In this document: positions 1 through 7,575 of the stretch, piece by piece | Numbering within the stretch: the first letter of the stretch is position 1 | Layout of the letters: each line of letters opens with the position of its first letter | Source: DAOUMU01 sp034409055 | GTDB taxonomy: Bacteria; Chloroflexota; Anaerolineae; 4572-78; J111 | Direction of reading: 5' to 3' | DNA length: 16,541 bases | Assembly: GCA_034409055.1 (NCBI GenBank) | Contig: DAOUMU010000554.1 | Coordinates: 1-16,541 of the forward strand | Translations under genes and position numbers: made by a program | The notes under the pieces: generated by a model | Database searches by the model: none | The model's input: only the letters and a program-made list of their open reading frames with translations | Told to the model about the DNA's origin: nothing

Positions 1-303
1 TCGCGCTAAAAGAGCAAAGCCCTGACGGGCTAAAATGCTCAAAAAACCGGCTGTTTTAGGGCGCTTTAGCGTCCTCATTGCCCTGTGGGTTGCTCTCTCA
101 GCCCGATGCTTTAGCGTCGGGTTTGCACCCTGCCCAATATTCCCATTCCCCGACAGTTCCCGATAGCCGACTGCCGCCAGCCAATTGCGGCCGGTGCGGG
201 GGGTGCCGACTGCTGGGATGGCCGTTAAATCGTCGCCGGTCAGGCGGGGCAGTAGGATGATCTGTCCTGATTTTACCATTTTACTGTAGCTTCTGGCAAC
301 CAT
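1..303 (-). other. Open reading frame entering from the left edge, uncertain
   Basis: On the minus strand a frame with ATG at 303 (or an in-frame ATG at 279) stays open to the first base of the window. The first ~55 codons read like protein (for example KSGQIILLPRLTGDDLTAI, then VGTPRTGRNWLAAVGYRE). From about position 130 down it runs into hairpin-forming repeat DNA built around GCTTTAGC cores, so the remainder is probably translated repeat. No convincing Shine-Dalgarno lies before either ATG. I do not recognise the product. It may be the 5' part of a gene continuing outside the window, or a decayed gene fragment. Confidence 0.25.
55..135. repeat. Hairpin-rich intergenic repeat with GCTTTAGC cores
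   Basis: Two adjacent short inverted repeats share the core GCTTTAGC: GGGCGCTTTAGCGTCCT near 58-75 and CCCGATGCTTTAGCGTCGGG near 102-121. Between them lies CCCTGTGGGTTGCTCT. The word CCCACAGGG, on one strand or the other, recurs near 8693 and 13650, so this appears to be an interspersed repeat type. I see no gene on the plus strand here. Confidence 0.45.
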
Positions 304-320
304 TGCGGAAGATTTATTTC

Positions 321-444
321 CCCTCGTTCCAACGGTCCCCGTTGGAATGTAGTTGGGACGCTCCTGCGTTCCACGTCGGTATATCAGTCACCGGGACGCT
401 GGAGCGTCCAGGTGGCATTCCAACGCAGAGCGTTGGAACGAGGG
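321..444. repeat. Nested inverted repeat (CCCTCGTTCCAACG arms)
   Basis: A perfect 14-bp inverted repeat has arms CCCTCGTTCCAACG at 321-334 and CGTTGGAACGAGGG at 431-444. Each end also forms its own small hairpin: TTCCAACG/CGTTGGAA at 327-334/340-347 and again at 418-425/431-438. A third hairpin, GGACGCT/AGCGTCC, lies at 394-409. There is no transposase and no credible ORF, so it looks like a non-autonomous palindromic intergenic element. The rest of 304-550 holds nothing I can identify. Confidence 0.6.
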
Positions 445-550
445 AATCGGTAATAATCTTTGGAAATGTTCAGCGGCCTCGTCTCCAAGGGTATTTAGTT
501 TTTCGAAACGTTCTTTGACAGAAAGACCAGTCAGCTCTTCAATCCGGCAG

Positions 551-586
551 CCTAAAACAAAACGTCCCCACCGAAATGAGGACGTT
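551..586 (-). terminator. Rho-independent terminator of the tRNA gene
   Basis: Downstream of the tRNA on the minus strand, a 7-bp stem AACGTCC (586-580) / GGACGTT (567-561) encloses a 12-nt loop and is followed directly by TTGTTTTAGG. This is a stem plus U-rich tail placed 18 nt after the tRNA 3' end. Confidence 0.6.
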
Positions 587-603
587 CGGTATTGTTTATT
601 TTA

Positions 604-676
604 CGCCCCGGATAGGACTCGAACCTATAACCTACTGCTTAGAAGGCAGTTGCTCTATCCATTGTGCTACCGGGGC
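604..676 (-). tRNA. trnR: tRNA-Arg (anticodon UCU)
   Basis: The minus strand folds as a 73-nt cloverleaf. It has acceptor arms GCCCCGG/CCGGGGC, an anticodon stem ACTGC/GCAGT around loop CTTCTAA (anticodon TCT, reads AGA), variable loop AGGTT, T stem ATAGG/CCTAT around TTCGAGT, and discriminator G at 604. CCA is not encoded. The D stem GCAC/GAGC contains an A12:A23 mismatch where a U-A pair is usual. The gene has its own promoter and terminator. Confidence 0.95.
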
Positions 677-687
677 ACACCGTGCTT

Positions 688-715
688 ATTATAATCAGCC
701 ACTCCTTTGGGCCAA
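688..715 (-). promoter_or_regulatory. Probable promoter of tRNA-Arg
   Basis: On the minus strand a perfect TATAAT (693-688) lies 11 bp before the mature tRNA 5' end. A -35-like TTGGCC (715-710) sits 16 bp upstream of it. A better -35 word, TTGACC (724-719), is 25 bp away, which is too far for normal spacing. Confidence 0.55.
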
Positions 716-735
716 AAGGGTCAAGACCTGGAGAG

Positions 736-1125
736 TTAAACCACGCTTTTGTTGGTCAAAACGCGCTGAATGCTGGCCAGCAACTCTTTAGGACCAAAAG
801 GTTTGGTCAGATAGTCTTCAACTTTGGCCACGTGGAGCCCTAAAGCCTTATCAACGCCTTGCGCTTTAGCCGTAACGATAATAACCGGGATGTCAGCTAC
901 ATCCTTGTCCGCTTTCATGCGCCGGTACACTTCCCACCCGTCGATGTCAGGCATCATCAGGTCAAGCAAGATCAAGTCCGGCTTTTCCCGTTTAATCGCT
1001 CCGAGCCCCTCTAAACCTCCCACGGCCCCTAAAACTTCAAAACCTTCCCGCTCAAGAACAATGCGGGTCAGTTCGATCATATCCGGTTCATCTTCGATGT
1101 AAAGAATACGTGTTTTGTCAACCAT
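736..1125 (-). CDS. Receiver-only (CheY-like) response regulator 1
   Basis: The 129-residue protein is a single phospho-receiver domain with no output domain. It has the acidic pair E11/D12, the phospho-acceptor D55 in LILLDLMMPD, T85 in VTA and K108 in LTKPF, so it should accept phosphate from a sensor histidine kinase. None is encoded here. It is a soluble signalling protein that probably acts by protein-protein contact or in a phosphorelay. It lies 8 bp downstream of a paralogous receiver gene in the same orientation, so the two should be co-transcribed. The ribosome binding site is weak, which suggests coupling to the gene upstream. The target is unknown. Confidence 0.9.
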   Translation of the reverse strand: MVDKTRILYIEDEPDMIELTRIVLEREGFEVLGAVGGLEGLGAIKREKPDLILLDLMMPDIDGWEVYRRMKADKDVADIPVIIVTAKAQGVDKALGLHVAKVEDYLTKPFGPKELLASIQRVLTNKSVV

Positions 1126-1133
1126 ACCGGACT

Positions 1134-1517
1134 CTAATCTTTCAGTCCCAATACCTGGGTTAAACTTCTTCTCAACTCATTCGGTAAAAAAGGTTTGGTC
1201 ACGTAATCATCTACGCCAGCCCGCTCGCGGGCAATCACCTCTTCAAAGGAACTATTTCTGGCAGTGACGATGATAACCGGGATTTTTTTCAGGGCCTCGT
1301 CTGCTCGCATCTGTTTGTATACTTCCCAGCCATCCATCTCAGGCATCATAATGTCGAGCAAAACGGCATCAGGCGGGTTTTGACGCATCATCTCCAGCCC
1401 TTCCTGTCCGCTGGTGGCTCCTTCAACCTCGATGTTCTGGGGTCTCAAAATCAAGCTAATCAATTCGACGACACCCGGTTCATCGTCAATACATAAAATT
1501 CGTGCGCGATAATCCAT
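1134..1517 (-). CDS. Receiver-only (CheY-like) response regulator 2
   Basis: The protein has 127 residues from the ATG at 1517. I prefer this start to an upstream TTG at 1538 because GAGG sits five bases before the ATG and the protein then begins right at the receiver fold (MDYRARILCIDDEPG). It has acidic residues D11/D12, phospho-acceptor D55 in VLLDIMMPE, T85 in VTA and the conserved K of VTKPF. It is clearly paralogous to the neighbour downstream: same length, same D55 and a shared DGWEVY segment. It has no output domain. The pair looks like a tandem duplication that could compete for one kinase or act in series. Confidence 0.9.
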   Translation of the reverse strand: MDYRARILCIDDEPGVVELISLILRPQNIEVEGATSGQEGLEMMRQNPPDAVLLDIMMPEMDGWEVYKQMRADEALKKIPVIIVTARNSSFEEVIARERAGVDDYVTKPFLPNELRRSLTQVLGLKD

Positions 1518-1578
1518 TTTAACCTCAAGCAGATTCAAGTCGTAGAAACACTACAGTTCACTTTTACAGTACGTTGAT

Positions 1579-1596
1579 GGATGCTTTTTTGCATCC
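1579..1596. repeat. Small hairpin in the leader of the regulator pair
   Basis: GGATGC (1579-1584) and GCATCC (1591-1596) enclose six Ts. It lies between the putative promoter and the first receiver gene. On the plus strand a run of Ts follows at 1604-1611, but no plus-strand gene ends here. A terminator role is therefore unsupported. Confidence 0.35.
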
Positions 1597-1653
1597 CCAA
1601 CTGCTTTTTTTATGAGCAAATCCGGTTCTGTGTAGGATACAATTAGACCCTAA

Positions 1654-1708
1654 CTGGCTGGACCTTTAATCATTAGTTTATCATAAGCATACCGCTTTGT
1701 CCAGCCAG
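1654..1708 (-). promoter_or_regulatory. Possible promoter within a 10-bp inverted repeat
   Basis: The arms CTGGCTGGAC (1654-1663) and GTCCAGCCAG (1699-1708) flank 35 bp. Reading the minus strand, TGGACA (1703-1698, one mismatch to TTGACA) lies 17 bp from TAAACT (1680-1675, four of six bases). This is a plausible promoter for the two receiver genes. The -35 word overlaps one repeat arm, so a regulator or an RNA hairpin could affect it. On the plus strand the second arm is followed by GTTTTTAG, which could instead be a terminator. Confidence 0.35.
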
Positions 1709-1769
1709 AGTTTTTAGACGAAGAAATTGAGGCCATACCCATAGCTATTTTGTCCAAATCGATCTCCGT

Positions 1770-2798
1770 TCATACTTTAACACTGCGAATGACCTGACGC
1801 AAAATCTCATCCGGGGTGATGCCCTCGGCCTGGCCTTCAAAGTTGAGGATAAGACGGTGGCGCAGGGCAGGCAGCATGGCCGCTTGCAGATCGTAGTGAT
1901 CGACGTTATGGCGATTGTCAATCAGAGCCAAAGTTTTGGCCGCAATAATCATCGCTTGCAACCCCCGGGGACTGGCCCCGTAGCGCACGTAACGGCGCAC
2001 CATATCGGGAGCGGCAGTATGTTGGGGATGGGTGGCTTCCAACAAACTGACGGTATAGGCCGTCAAATGATTGGCAATGGGCACTTGCCGGACCAGCCGT
2101 TGCATGGCCATAATGGTCGCGCCGGTGGTCACGGTGGCCGGACGGGCCTCATCCGCGCCGGTGGTCCGGTGGGCAATCTCAATCAACTCATCACGAGTGG
2201 GGAAATCGACCTTGATGTGGAAGAAAAAGCGGTCCAGTTGGGCTTCCGGTAAGGGATAAGTGCCCTCCATTTCCAGCGGGTTTTGGGTGGCTAACACGAA
2301 AAAAGGACGCTCCAATTCATAGGTTGTTTTGGACACGGTCACCTTACGTTCTTGCATCGCCTCTAAAAGGGCCGATTGCGTTTTGGGGGTGGCCCGGTTG
2401 ATCTCATCGGCCAACACAATATTGGCAAAGACAGGCCCCGGTTCGAAGCGGAAAAAACGTTGGTTCGTTTCGTCCGCAGCGATCATTGTGGTGCCGACAA
2501 TATCGGCGGGCATTAGATCAGGCGTAAATTGGATGCGACTGAAACTACAATGAATGACCTGGGCCAGGGTATAGACCAACATGGTCTTGCCCAGGCCGGG
2601 GGCCCCTTCTAAGAGGGCATTCCCCCCGCCGAGCAGGGTTATTAGTAGTTGGCGTACCAACTCCTCCTGCCCGACAATGACTTTCCCCACCTCTTGTTCA
2701 ACTGCGGCCACCGTTTGCCGGAAATCGTCGATTGTGATTTGCGGTTCAGCCGGCCGGGCTGGGGTCTGATAATTACGTGATGGATAAGTTGTTTCCAT
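1770..2798 (-). CDS. MoxR-family AAA+ ATPase
   Basis: The 342-residue cytoplasmic ATPase has Walker A GAPGLGKT (65-72), Walker B VLADE (128-132), sensor 1 in ATQNP (170-174) and a C-terminal lid with SPRGLQAM. The DLMPADI and ALLEAMQER segments are typical of MoxR. MoxR proteins act as chaperone-like ATPases on VWA-domain partners, and all the likely partners (DUF58, BatA-like VWA, double-VWA) are encoded directly upstream in the same direction. It is the last gene of the set, whereas MoxR is more often first. AAGGA lies just before the ATG. It is separated from the preceding gene by 128 bp containing a strong palindrome, so its expression may be set separately. Confidence 0.93.
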   Translation of the reverse strand: METTYPSRNYQTPARPAEPQITIDDFRQTVAAVEQEVGKVIVGQEELVRQLLITLLGGGNALLEGAPGLGKTMLVYTLAQVIHCSFSRIQFTPDLMPADIVGTTMIAADETNQRFFRFEPGPVFANIVLADEINRATPKTQSALLEAMQERKVTVSKTTYELERPFFVLATQNPLEMEGTYPLPEAQLDRFFFHIKVDFPTRDELIEIAHRTTGADEARPATVTTGATIMAMQRLVRQVPIANHLTAYTVSLLEATHPQHTAAPDMVRRYVRYGASPRGLQAMIIAAKTLALIDNRHNVDHYDLQAAMLPALRHRLILNFEGQAEGITPDEILRQVIRSVKV

Positions 2799-2862
2799 TC
2801 TTCCTTCTCATCTTTCAAATCTCATATTGTCCAACCGTATCATCTCAATAATTCGGGATGAC

Positions 2863-2888
2863 GTAAGACAAACTTAAGTTTGTCCTAC
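2863..2888. repeat. Intercistronic palindrome before the MoxR gene
   Basis: A perfect 18-bp palindrome, GACAAACTTAAGTTTGTC, lies at 2867-2884. It extends to 26 bp with a single mismatched pair at 2866/2885. In RNA it would form a stable hairpin between the double-VWA and MoxR cistrons. No U-tract follows on the minus strand, so it is not a classic terminator. It may modulate RNA stability or partial read-through, or it may be a mobile palindromic repeat. Confidence 0.6.
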
Positions 2889-2926
2889 ACCCCCCACTTT
2901 TTGAGAAGATACGTCCAGCCCATACC

Positions 2927-5647
2927 TCATTGAATCCTCAACCGCCCCCAGCGTCGCCAGGCAATCTCAATGGGCCACAAAATGAGGGCAATTTGCAATA
3001 GCCAGGGCCATAATTGGATGACCGATTTTGAACGCTGGTCACCTGTCCCAGGAGATACGGCTGGCAAGGGGGCTGTTCCACAATCTTCAAGTTGGGGATC
3101 ACAACCTGGATCGAGCACCGATTCTCCCAGGGAGAAAGTGTGCCCGCCGGTCATCGCCGCAATTTGTCCGAGAAGGGCCTGGCCCGTTCCAGCCTCGGGC
3201 AGACTGTACTCGGCCGGGTAGGGCACAACAAAACCGATCGTCGCCGTTTCATCTGGGGCATCGGTTCGGGCCTGGATGACGCTCCATTGATACGCACCGG
3301 GATCAGGCAAATGCAAACGCTGCTGATAACGTCCCGGCGAAACCTGCCGCAGGGTCAAGGGGATTGCCTGGCCATCGGCAGGGGTCAGCGTGGCCTGAGT
3401 CAGAGCCAGGTCAACCGTCTGACCGGTAGCCGTTACACTATCGGCGGTCAGGGTGACGATGCCATTCGGTTCAACTTCGGCTTCTAATTGCAGCAAACCC
3501 AGATCAGGCGCGGGCAAGGTGTAGCCCATCACCTGTCCCCAAAAACGAACGGCTTTATCCCAGGCAGGCCAATCGCTGGCCCACTCGCCACCCGTGTCAG
3601 AGGTCCAGGTCACCACCCGGCCCAGGCCGTACCCCCATGCACTTAACAGCGGGTCACCTGGTCCAATTTGGAGGGCCATCTCAGCCCGAGGCTTGGGCGT
3701 TAGAGCCACGTAGCCGCTCAGGTTGGGTGCCCCTGGCCGGTTGGTTTCCTGGAGACAGCGGGAGTCTAAACACAACCCACGCAAGAGCGGATGGGGCGTA
3801 AACACAACCGGACGAAATTCCCCTTCCTGCACCGCATTACTGCGTAAAATGTCGCTCTCCGCAATGGTCAAAGCCGGTAATTCGTCGGGGACAGCGGCAA
3901 AGTGATAACGGCCCATACCGCGTTCGGCCAGATGGGTAAGCAATTCCTGGTCAGCGCCGCTGCCAATGGCAATGGTTGACAGGGTAATATTGGCTTCCAA
4001 AGCGGCATCAACCACCAGATTATAATTCTCAATGCCTCCGGCTCCATCGAAGGATTTACCATCGGTCAGTAACACCGCGTGGCGAGCCCCACTGGTCGCT
4101 TCCTGTTCGGCCAGAGCCGGTAGTCCGATTGTCAAAGCTTGCAAGATACGAGTCCCCCCACCAGCAGGAATGGTGGCAATGGCTTGTTGAATTTCCAACA
4201 AAGTCGCCCCATCACTGACCGGCTGGAAGGGAACCACCCATTCGTAACGATTATCAAATATCAGCACCCCAATCAGGTCCTCAGGTCCCAGAATATCGGT
4301 GGCCCGGATGGCCGCGGCCTTGGCCATAGCCAGCCTGGTGGCCGGTTCACGCTTTTCGACCATACTCCCAGAGTGATCAATCATCAGCAGCAAAGCAACC
4401 GGGGGACGCTCCTCACGAGGAGGCGGTTCCAACGAAACAGGCAACAGGTCGGCCAGAGGCGTATCCTCATAATGCCCCAAACTGAAGCTATCACGTCCAC
4501 CCGTCACCAGTAATCCTCGCCCCAGGCTACGCACAAATTCCTGGACAGCAATCATCTGCTCTAATCTCAGGGATCGGGCCGAAACGTTGAGTAGAGCCAT
4601 CCCGGCGTAAGGCTCCAACTCCGATAAATGGTCCGGCAGGTCTGCCGGGGGTATCTGCTCAGTTACAAAACCGGCCTGTTCTAATTGATTAGAAAAACGA
4701 GAGAGCTGAAGCGGTTCATCACCCACGACCAGAATCTGGGGAGGTGGATAAACCTGGGTAAAGGCGGAAAAGCTGTTGTTGGCTAATTGATTATCACCGG
4801 CAGCGGCAATGGTGGCCCGAAACGTCTGGGGACCAACTGTTTCGGCCTCAGTCTCAAAGGTAAACAGATTGGAGCCAGGCTCAAGTGAAATCACATCTTC
4901 GGCCAGGACGACTCCATGGGAGGTATGAGTCAGTCTGAGGGTAACCTCTGTGGCTATGAGGCTATGCATCACCACCTCAATATTAAAGGTTTCTCCCTGG
5001 CGCAGCACGGGTGGCACATTTAATTTTGTCAGACGTACCTCGTTCGAACCATCAGCCCAGGTCCGCAGCTTGTCTTCACTCAAAATCAAGACATCCACCG
5101 GAACAGTTTTTTGGGCCAATTGGAGCGCAGCCTGGACAGTATCTCCCGTGGTAGGCAACCCATCCGAAAGCAGTACCAACCGCCCCGGTTGACCGTCGAG
5201 TAATTCAGCTCCCATTAACAGCGCCCCGGCCAGATTGGAGATTTCAGGATCAAGCGGCAGCACGGCCAGGTCCTCGTTCCCTGTTAGCAGGAGATTGGAC
5301 AGAGGGACCATCACGGGCCGGTCGGCAAAAAAGAGAGCCAGACTGTCCGGGAACTCCCGGGCCAGGCGAGCCGCTTCGGCCCGAAGGACTTGCCGCCCTA
5401 CTGGGCCCAGGCTGGCAGAGTGGTCGATCAGCCAGACCAGGCGCGGCGCAGGTTCATTATCCGGGCCTTCAGGTTGTAGATAAACCGGTTGGGATAAAGC
5501 CAGGGCCACCAACACCATAATAGTCAAGCGGAGCAGAAAGGCGCCAAAGGGTTTGAAGCGACGCCGCCAGGCAAAGGCCACCAAAAGCAGCCACGCTACC
5601 GGCAAGGCCAGCAATCCCCACGGACTCTGTAAGGTTATCTCCGCCAT
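2927..5647 (-). CDS. Membrane protein with two VWA domains and a GATase1-like segment
   Basis: The protein has 906 residues from the ATG at 5647. I prefer this to the ATG at 5656 because GAAGG is then about 9 bases upstream rather than touching the start codon. Two membrane segments (about 12-27 and 38-52) are followed by a VWA-like domain with MIDAS motif DHSAS (D75, S77, S79) and D162. A glutamine-amidotransferase-like segment (about 303-405) precedes a second, more canonical VWA domain (DHSGS at D424-S428, T499, D529). After a long extracytoplasmic region comes a C-terminal membrane helix near 880-897. It overlaps the upstream BatA-like gene by 13 bp, implying translational coupling. The closest architecture I know is the large VWA/GATase-like partner protein of MoxR clusters. 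It probably forms a metal-dependent surface complex with its neighbours; the ligand is unknown. Confidence 0.85.
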   Translation of the reverse strand: MAEITLQSPWGLLALPVAWLLLVAFAWRRRFKPFGAFLLRLTIMVLVALALSQPVYLQPEGPDNEPAPRLVWLIDHSASLGPVGRQVLRAEAARLAREFPDSLALFFADRPVMVPLSNLLLTGNEDLAVLPLDPEISNLAGALLMGAELLDGQPGRLVLLSDGLPTTGDTVQAALQLAQKTVPVDVLILSEDKLRTWADGSNEVRLTKLNVPPVLRQGETFNIEVVMHSLIATEVTLRLTHTSHGVVLAEDVISLEPGSNLFTFETEAETVGPQTFRATIAAAGDNQLANNSFSAFTQVYPPPQILVVGDEPLQLSRFSNQLEQAGFVTEQIPPADLPDHLSELEPYAGMALLNVSARSLRLEQMIAVQEFVRSLGRGLLVTGGRDSFSLGHYEDTPLADLLPVSLEPPPREERPPVALLLMIDHSGSMVEKREPATRLAMAKAAAIRATDILGPEDLIGVLIFDNRYEWVVPFQPVSDGATLLEIQQAIATIPAGGGTRILQALTIGLPALAEQEATSGARHAVLLTDGKSFDGAGGIENYNLVVDAALEANITLSTIAIGSGADQELLTHLAERGMGRYHFAAVPDELPALTIAESDILRSNAVQEGEFRPVVFTPHPLLRGLCLDSRCLQETNRPGAPNLSGYVALTPKPRAEMALQIGPGDPLLSAWGYGLGRVVTWTSDTGGEWASDWPAWDKAVRFWGQVMGYTLPAPDLGLLQLEAEVEPNGIVTLTADSVTATGQTVDLALTQATLTPADGQAIPLTLRQVSPGRYQQRLHLPDPGAYQWSVIQARTDAPDETATIGFVVPYPAEYSLPEAGTGQALLGQIAAMTGGHTFSLGESVLDPGCDPQLEDCGTAPLPAVSPGTGDQRSKSVIQLWPWLLQIALILWPIEIAWRRWGRLRIQ

Positions 5648-7575
5648 GCCAACCATCCTTCAACCATAACCACAATCATAGCCAGACCGGCCAACCAGGG
5701 CCAGAATTCGTGATAGGCTATTTGAGGGTTGGCGGTTTCTGCCTCGTGGCGGTTATCGCCCTCCGGCCAGCCGGTCATGTCAAGTATATCGGGCTGAACT
5801 TGAGTGGCCAGGTTCGACTCCAGAGCCGAGCCAGCCTGGACAGCAAAGCCGGCTACCAGGGTGTCATTGTCGTTATAGATTCTGTAGATGCCCGGCTGTT
5901 TAGTGCGCGAGAAGACCTCCCCTGTTTGTCTCTTTAAAGCAGGAGATTTAAGGGCAGCGGTAGATAAAAAGAGACGGCGTCCATCCGGGAGTTGCACACT
6001 AAAACGGCCACCCAGCCAGACCGGCTCCCCTACAGAGACAACCGGCGGGGGGGACGGAGAAAGCAAGGTTGATAGCGTATTGGCCGTCAGCAGGGGTAGG
6101 GCCAGACGGGCCGGTAAATTACTTTCAGCCAGGTCGAAAGCCCACACGACCAGGCGGCTGTTCTCAACAGAGCCGTGAAAAATGAGGGGGGGGGTAGTGT
6201 TTGCTGGCTGATCGGTGGCCGGAGAGATAGCCCACAAATCAGCCTCGGCCCAATCAGGCAGAATCAGTTGCGGCACGCGACTAAAGTAAACACCGGATAG
6301 ATCAATCCCGGCCAGTAGAGGCGAGACTGTGCCCAGGTCAGGTCGAAGATTGCGGGCAAAGTTTTGAGCCGGAAGCAGGGGGTGGCCCAGGGGCGGGTTG
6401 ACGATCAACAGATTGCCTCCCGGCCAGGCCGTCAGTTCGGGTGGTATGCCCTCAAAAACGACCAGATCAAAACCAACAGGATCGTGGCCGGCCATGGCCA
6501 GGCTGTCTACGGTTAAATCCACCCCCGGCTGGACCGCCAGGGCTCGAGCCAGAATGTCGGGGGTATCAGAAACCAGTAACACCCGGTAGTGAGACATACC
6601 GGTCAACAACAATTCAGCCCGCTGGTCAAGAGGTAAAACATCCGGCTCGACAATTTCGACGGTAGTCGTTTCAGCCGAGGCCGGTAAGGTCCAAACGTAG
6701 GCGGCCTCCTGTTGTGGTTCCAATTGGATGGTCATCTCGTCGAAGGTGCGCTCGTCCACCGACACCCGCAGCGTGCGGTTTACCGGGGCATGGTCATAAT
6801 TAATCAGCCGGGCAAAGAGACGATGGCGGCCATCGGGTAGGGTACGGGCCGAAACATTCAACAAAGCCTGGTTCGGCACCCTGCCCCCTGGCTCTGGCCG
6901 GGCGGAGATGATTTGCCAGGTAACCGGAGCCAACATAGCCGGTAAGGCATCCCTCTCGACAGGATAGGTGCCATCGGTCAAAATGATGATCTGACGTCGC
7001 CGGTCGCCTTGATCAATGAGACCGTTGGCCAGAGTCAAAGCGGCCGGCAGGTCAAGACCGGTCGCACCGGGCACCAGATTATCCAGGGTCAGCAACGCCT
7101 GCATTTTTTGCTGTCCGCCAGCCGTCAGCAAAATTTGAGGCCGAGGATCAAGGCTAATCACGGCCAGGGTATCTTTATCTGCCATCGCCTGCAGGTGAGT
7201 TTGGATAATCTGGCGGGCGACATCGAAGCGGCGTTTTCCTTCTGTTGGATTTGAGGCCAGGGAGACATCTTCGGCCATCATACTGGTGGTCATATCCAAA
7301 ATAAAGATGGTCTGTTGGGGCCGGTCGAGCAAAAATGAAAGCGCCGGACGAGCCAGGGCCAGCGTGAGGCCGGTAGCCACGAGTAACTGCAAAAGTAACA
7401 TCAGAGATAGGGGAATGTAGCGAGGTAGGGCCCCGTGTCTTTTTTGCTGTAAACCAAGCCAAAGCGGCAAACTAGAAATGATCAGTTGTTCCCGGCGATT
7501 ACGCAACAGGTGCAATAACAGAATAACCGGCAAGGTCAGCAGCCCCAGCAAGGCCAGCGGTAATAAGAAACTCAT
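5635..7575 (-). CDS. BatA-like VWA-domain membrane protein
   Basis: The protein has 646 residues from the ATG at 7575. A longer frame exists upstream, but this start has GAGGGG just before it, overlaps the DUF58 stop as ATGA, and begins with the typical FLLPLALLGLL segment. The N-terminal BatA-type region has membrane helices at about 4-23 and 56-76. A VWA domain follows with MIDAS DMTTS (D94, T96, S98; Thr replaces the first Ser), T172 and D201 (LTDG). A large extracytoplasmic part of unknown fold and a final membrane helix (FWPWLAGLAMIVVMVEGW) complete it. It is a likely substrate or partner of the MoxR ATPase. The coding strand carries a run of nine Cs at 6186-6194 (codons of TTPPL) and a run of seven Cs near 6047-6053, both possible slippage sites. 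Confidence 0.87.
   Translation of the reverse strand: MSFLLPLALLGLLTLPVILLLHLLRNRREQLIISSLPLWLGLQQKRHGALPRYIPLSLMLLLQLLVATGLTLALARPALSFLLDRPQQTIFILDMTTSMMAEDVSLASNPTEGKRRFDVARQIIQTHLQAMADKDTLAVISLDPRPQILLTAGGQQKMQALLTLDNLVPGATGLDLPAALTLANGLIDQGDRRRQIIILTDGTYPVERDALPAMLAPVTWQIISARPEPGGRVPNQALLNVSARTLPDGRHRLFARLINYDHAPVNRTLRVSVDERTFDEMTIQLEPQQEAAYVWTLPASAETTTVEIVEPDVLPLDQRAELLLTGMSHYRVLLVSDTPDILARALAVQPGVDLTVDSLAMAGHDPVGFDLVVFEGIPPELTAWPGGNLLIVNPPLGHPLLPAQNFARNLRPDLGTVSPLLAGIDLSGVYFSRVPQLILPDWAEADLWAISPATDQPANTTPPLIFHGSVENSRLVVWAFDLAESNLPARLALPLLTANTLSTLLSPSPPPVVSVGEPVWLGGRFSVQLPDGRRLFLSTAALKSPALKRQTGEVFSRTKQPGIYRIYNDNDTLVAGFAVQAGSALESNLATQVQPDILDMTGWPEGDNRHEAETANPQIAYHEFWPWLAGLAMIVVMVEGWLAWRR

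Noticed and set aside
78..791. Several plus-strand open frames of 60-113 codons
   Set aside because: They cross the inverted repeats and the antisense of the tRNA, have no ribosome binding site, and show no recognisable domain.
1579..1611. Rho-independent terminator on the plus strand
   Set aside because: No plus-strand gene ends here, and the T-run is separated from the hairpin by seven bases.
3028..7254. Many plus-strand open frames of 60-131 codons opposite the VWA genes
   Set aside because: They are antisense shadows of strongly supported minus-strand genes in high-GC coding sequence.
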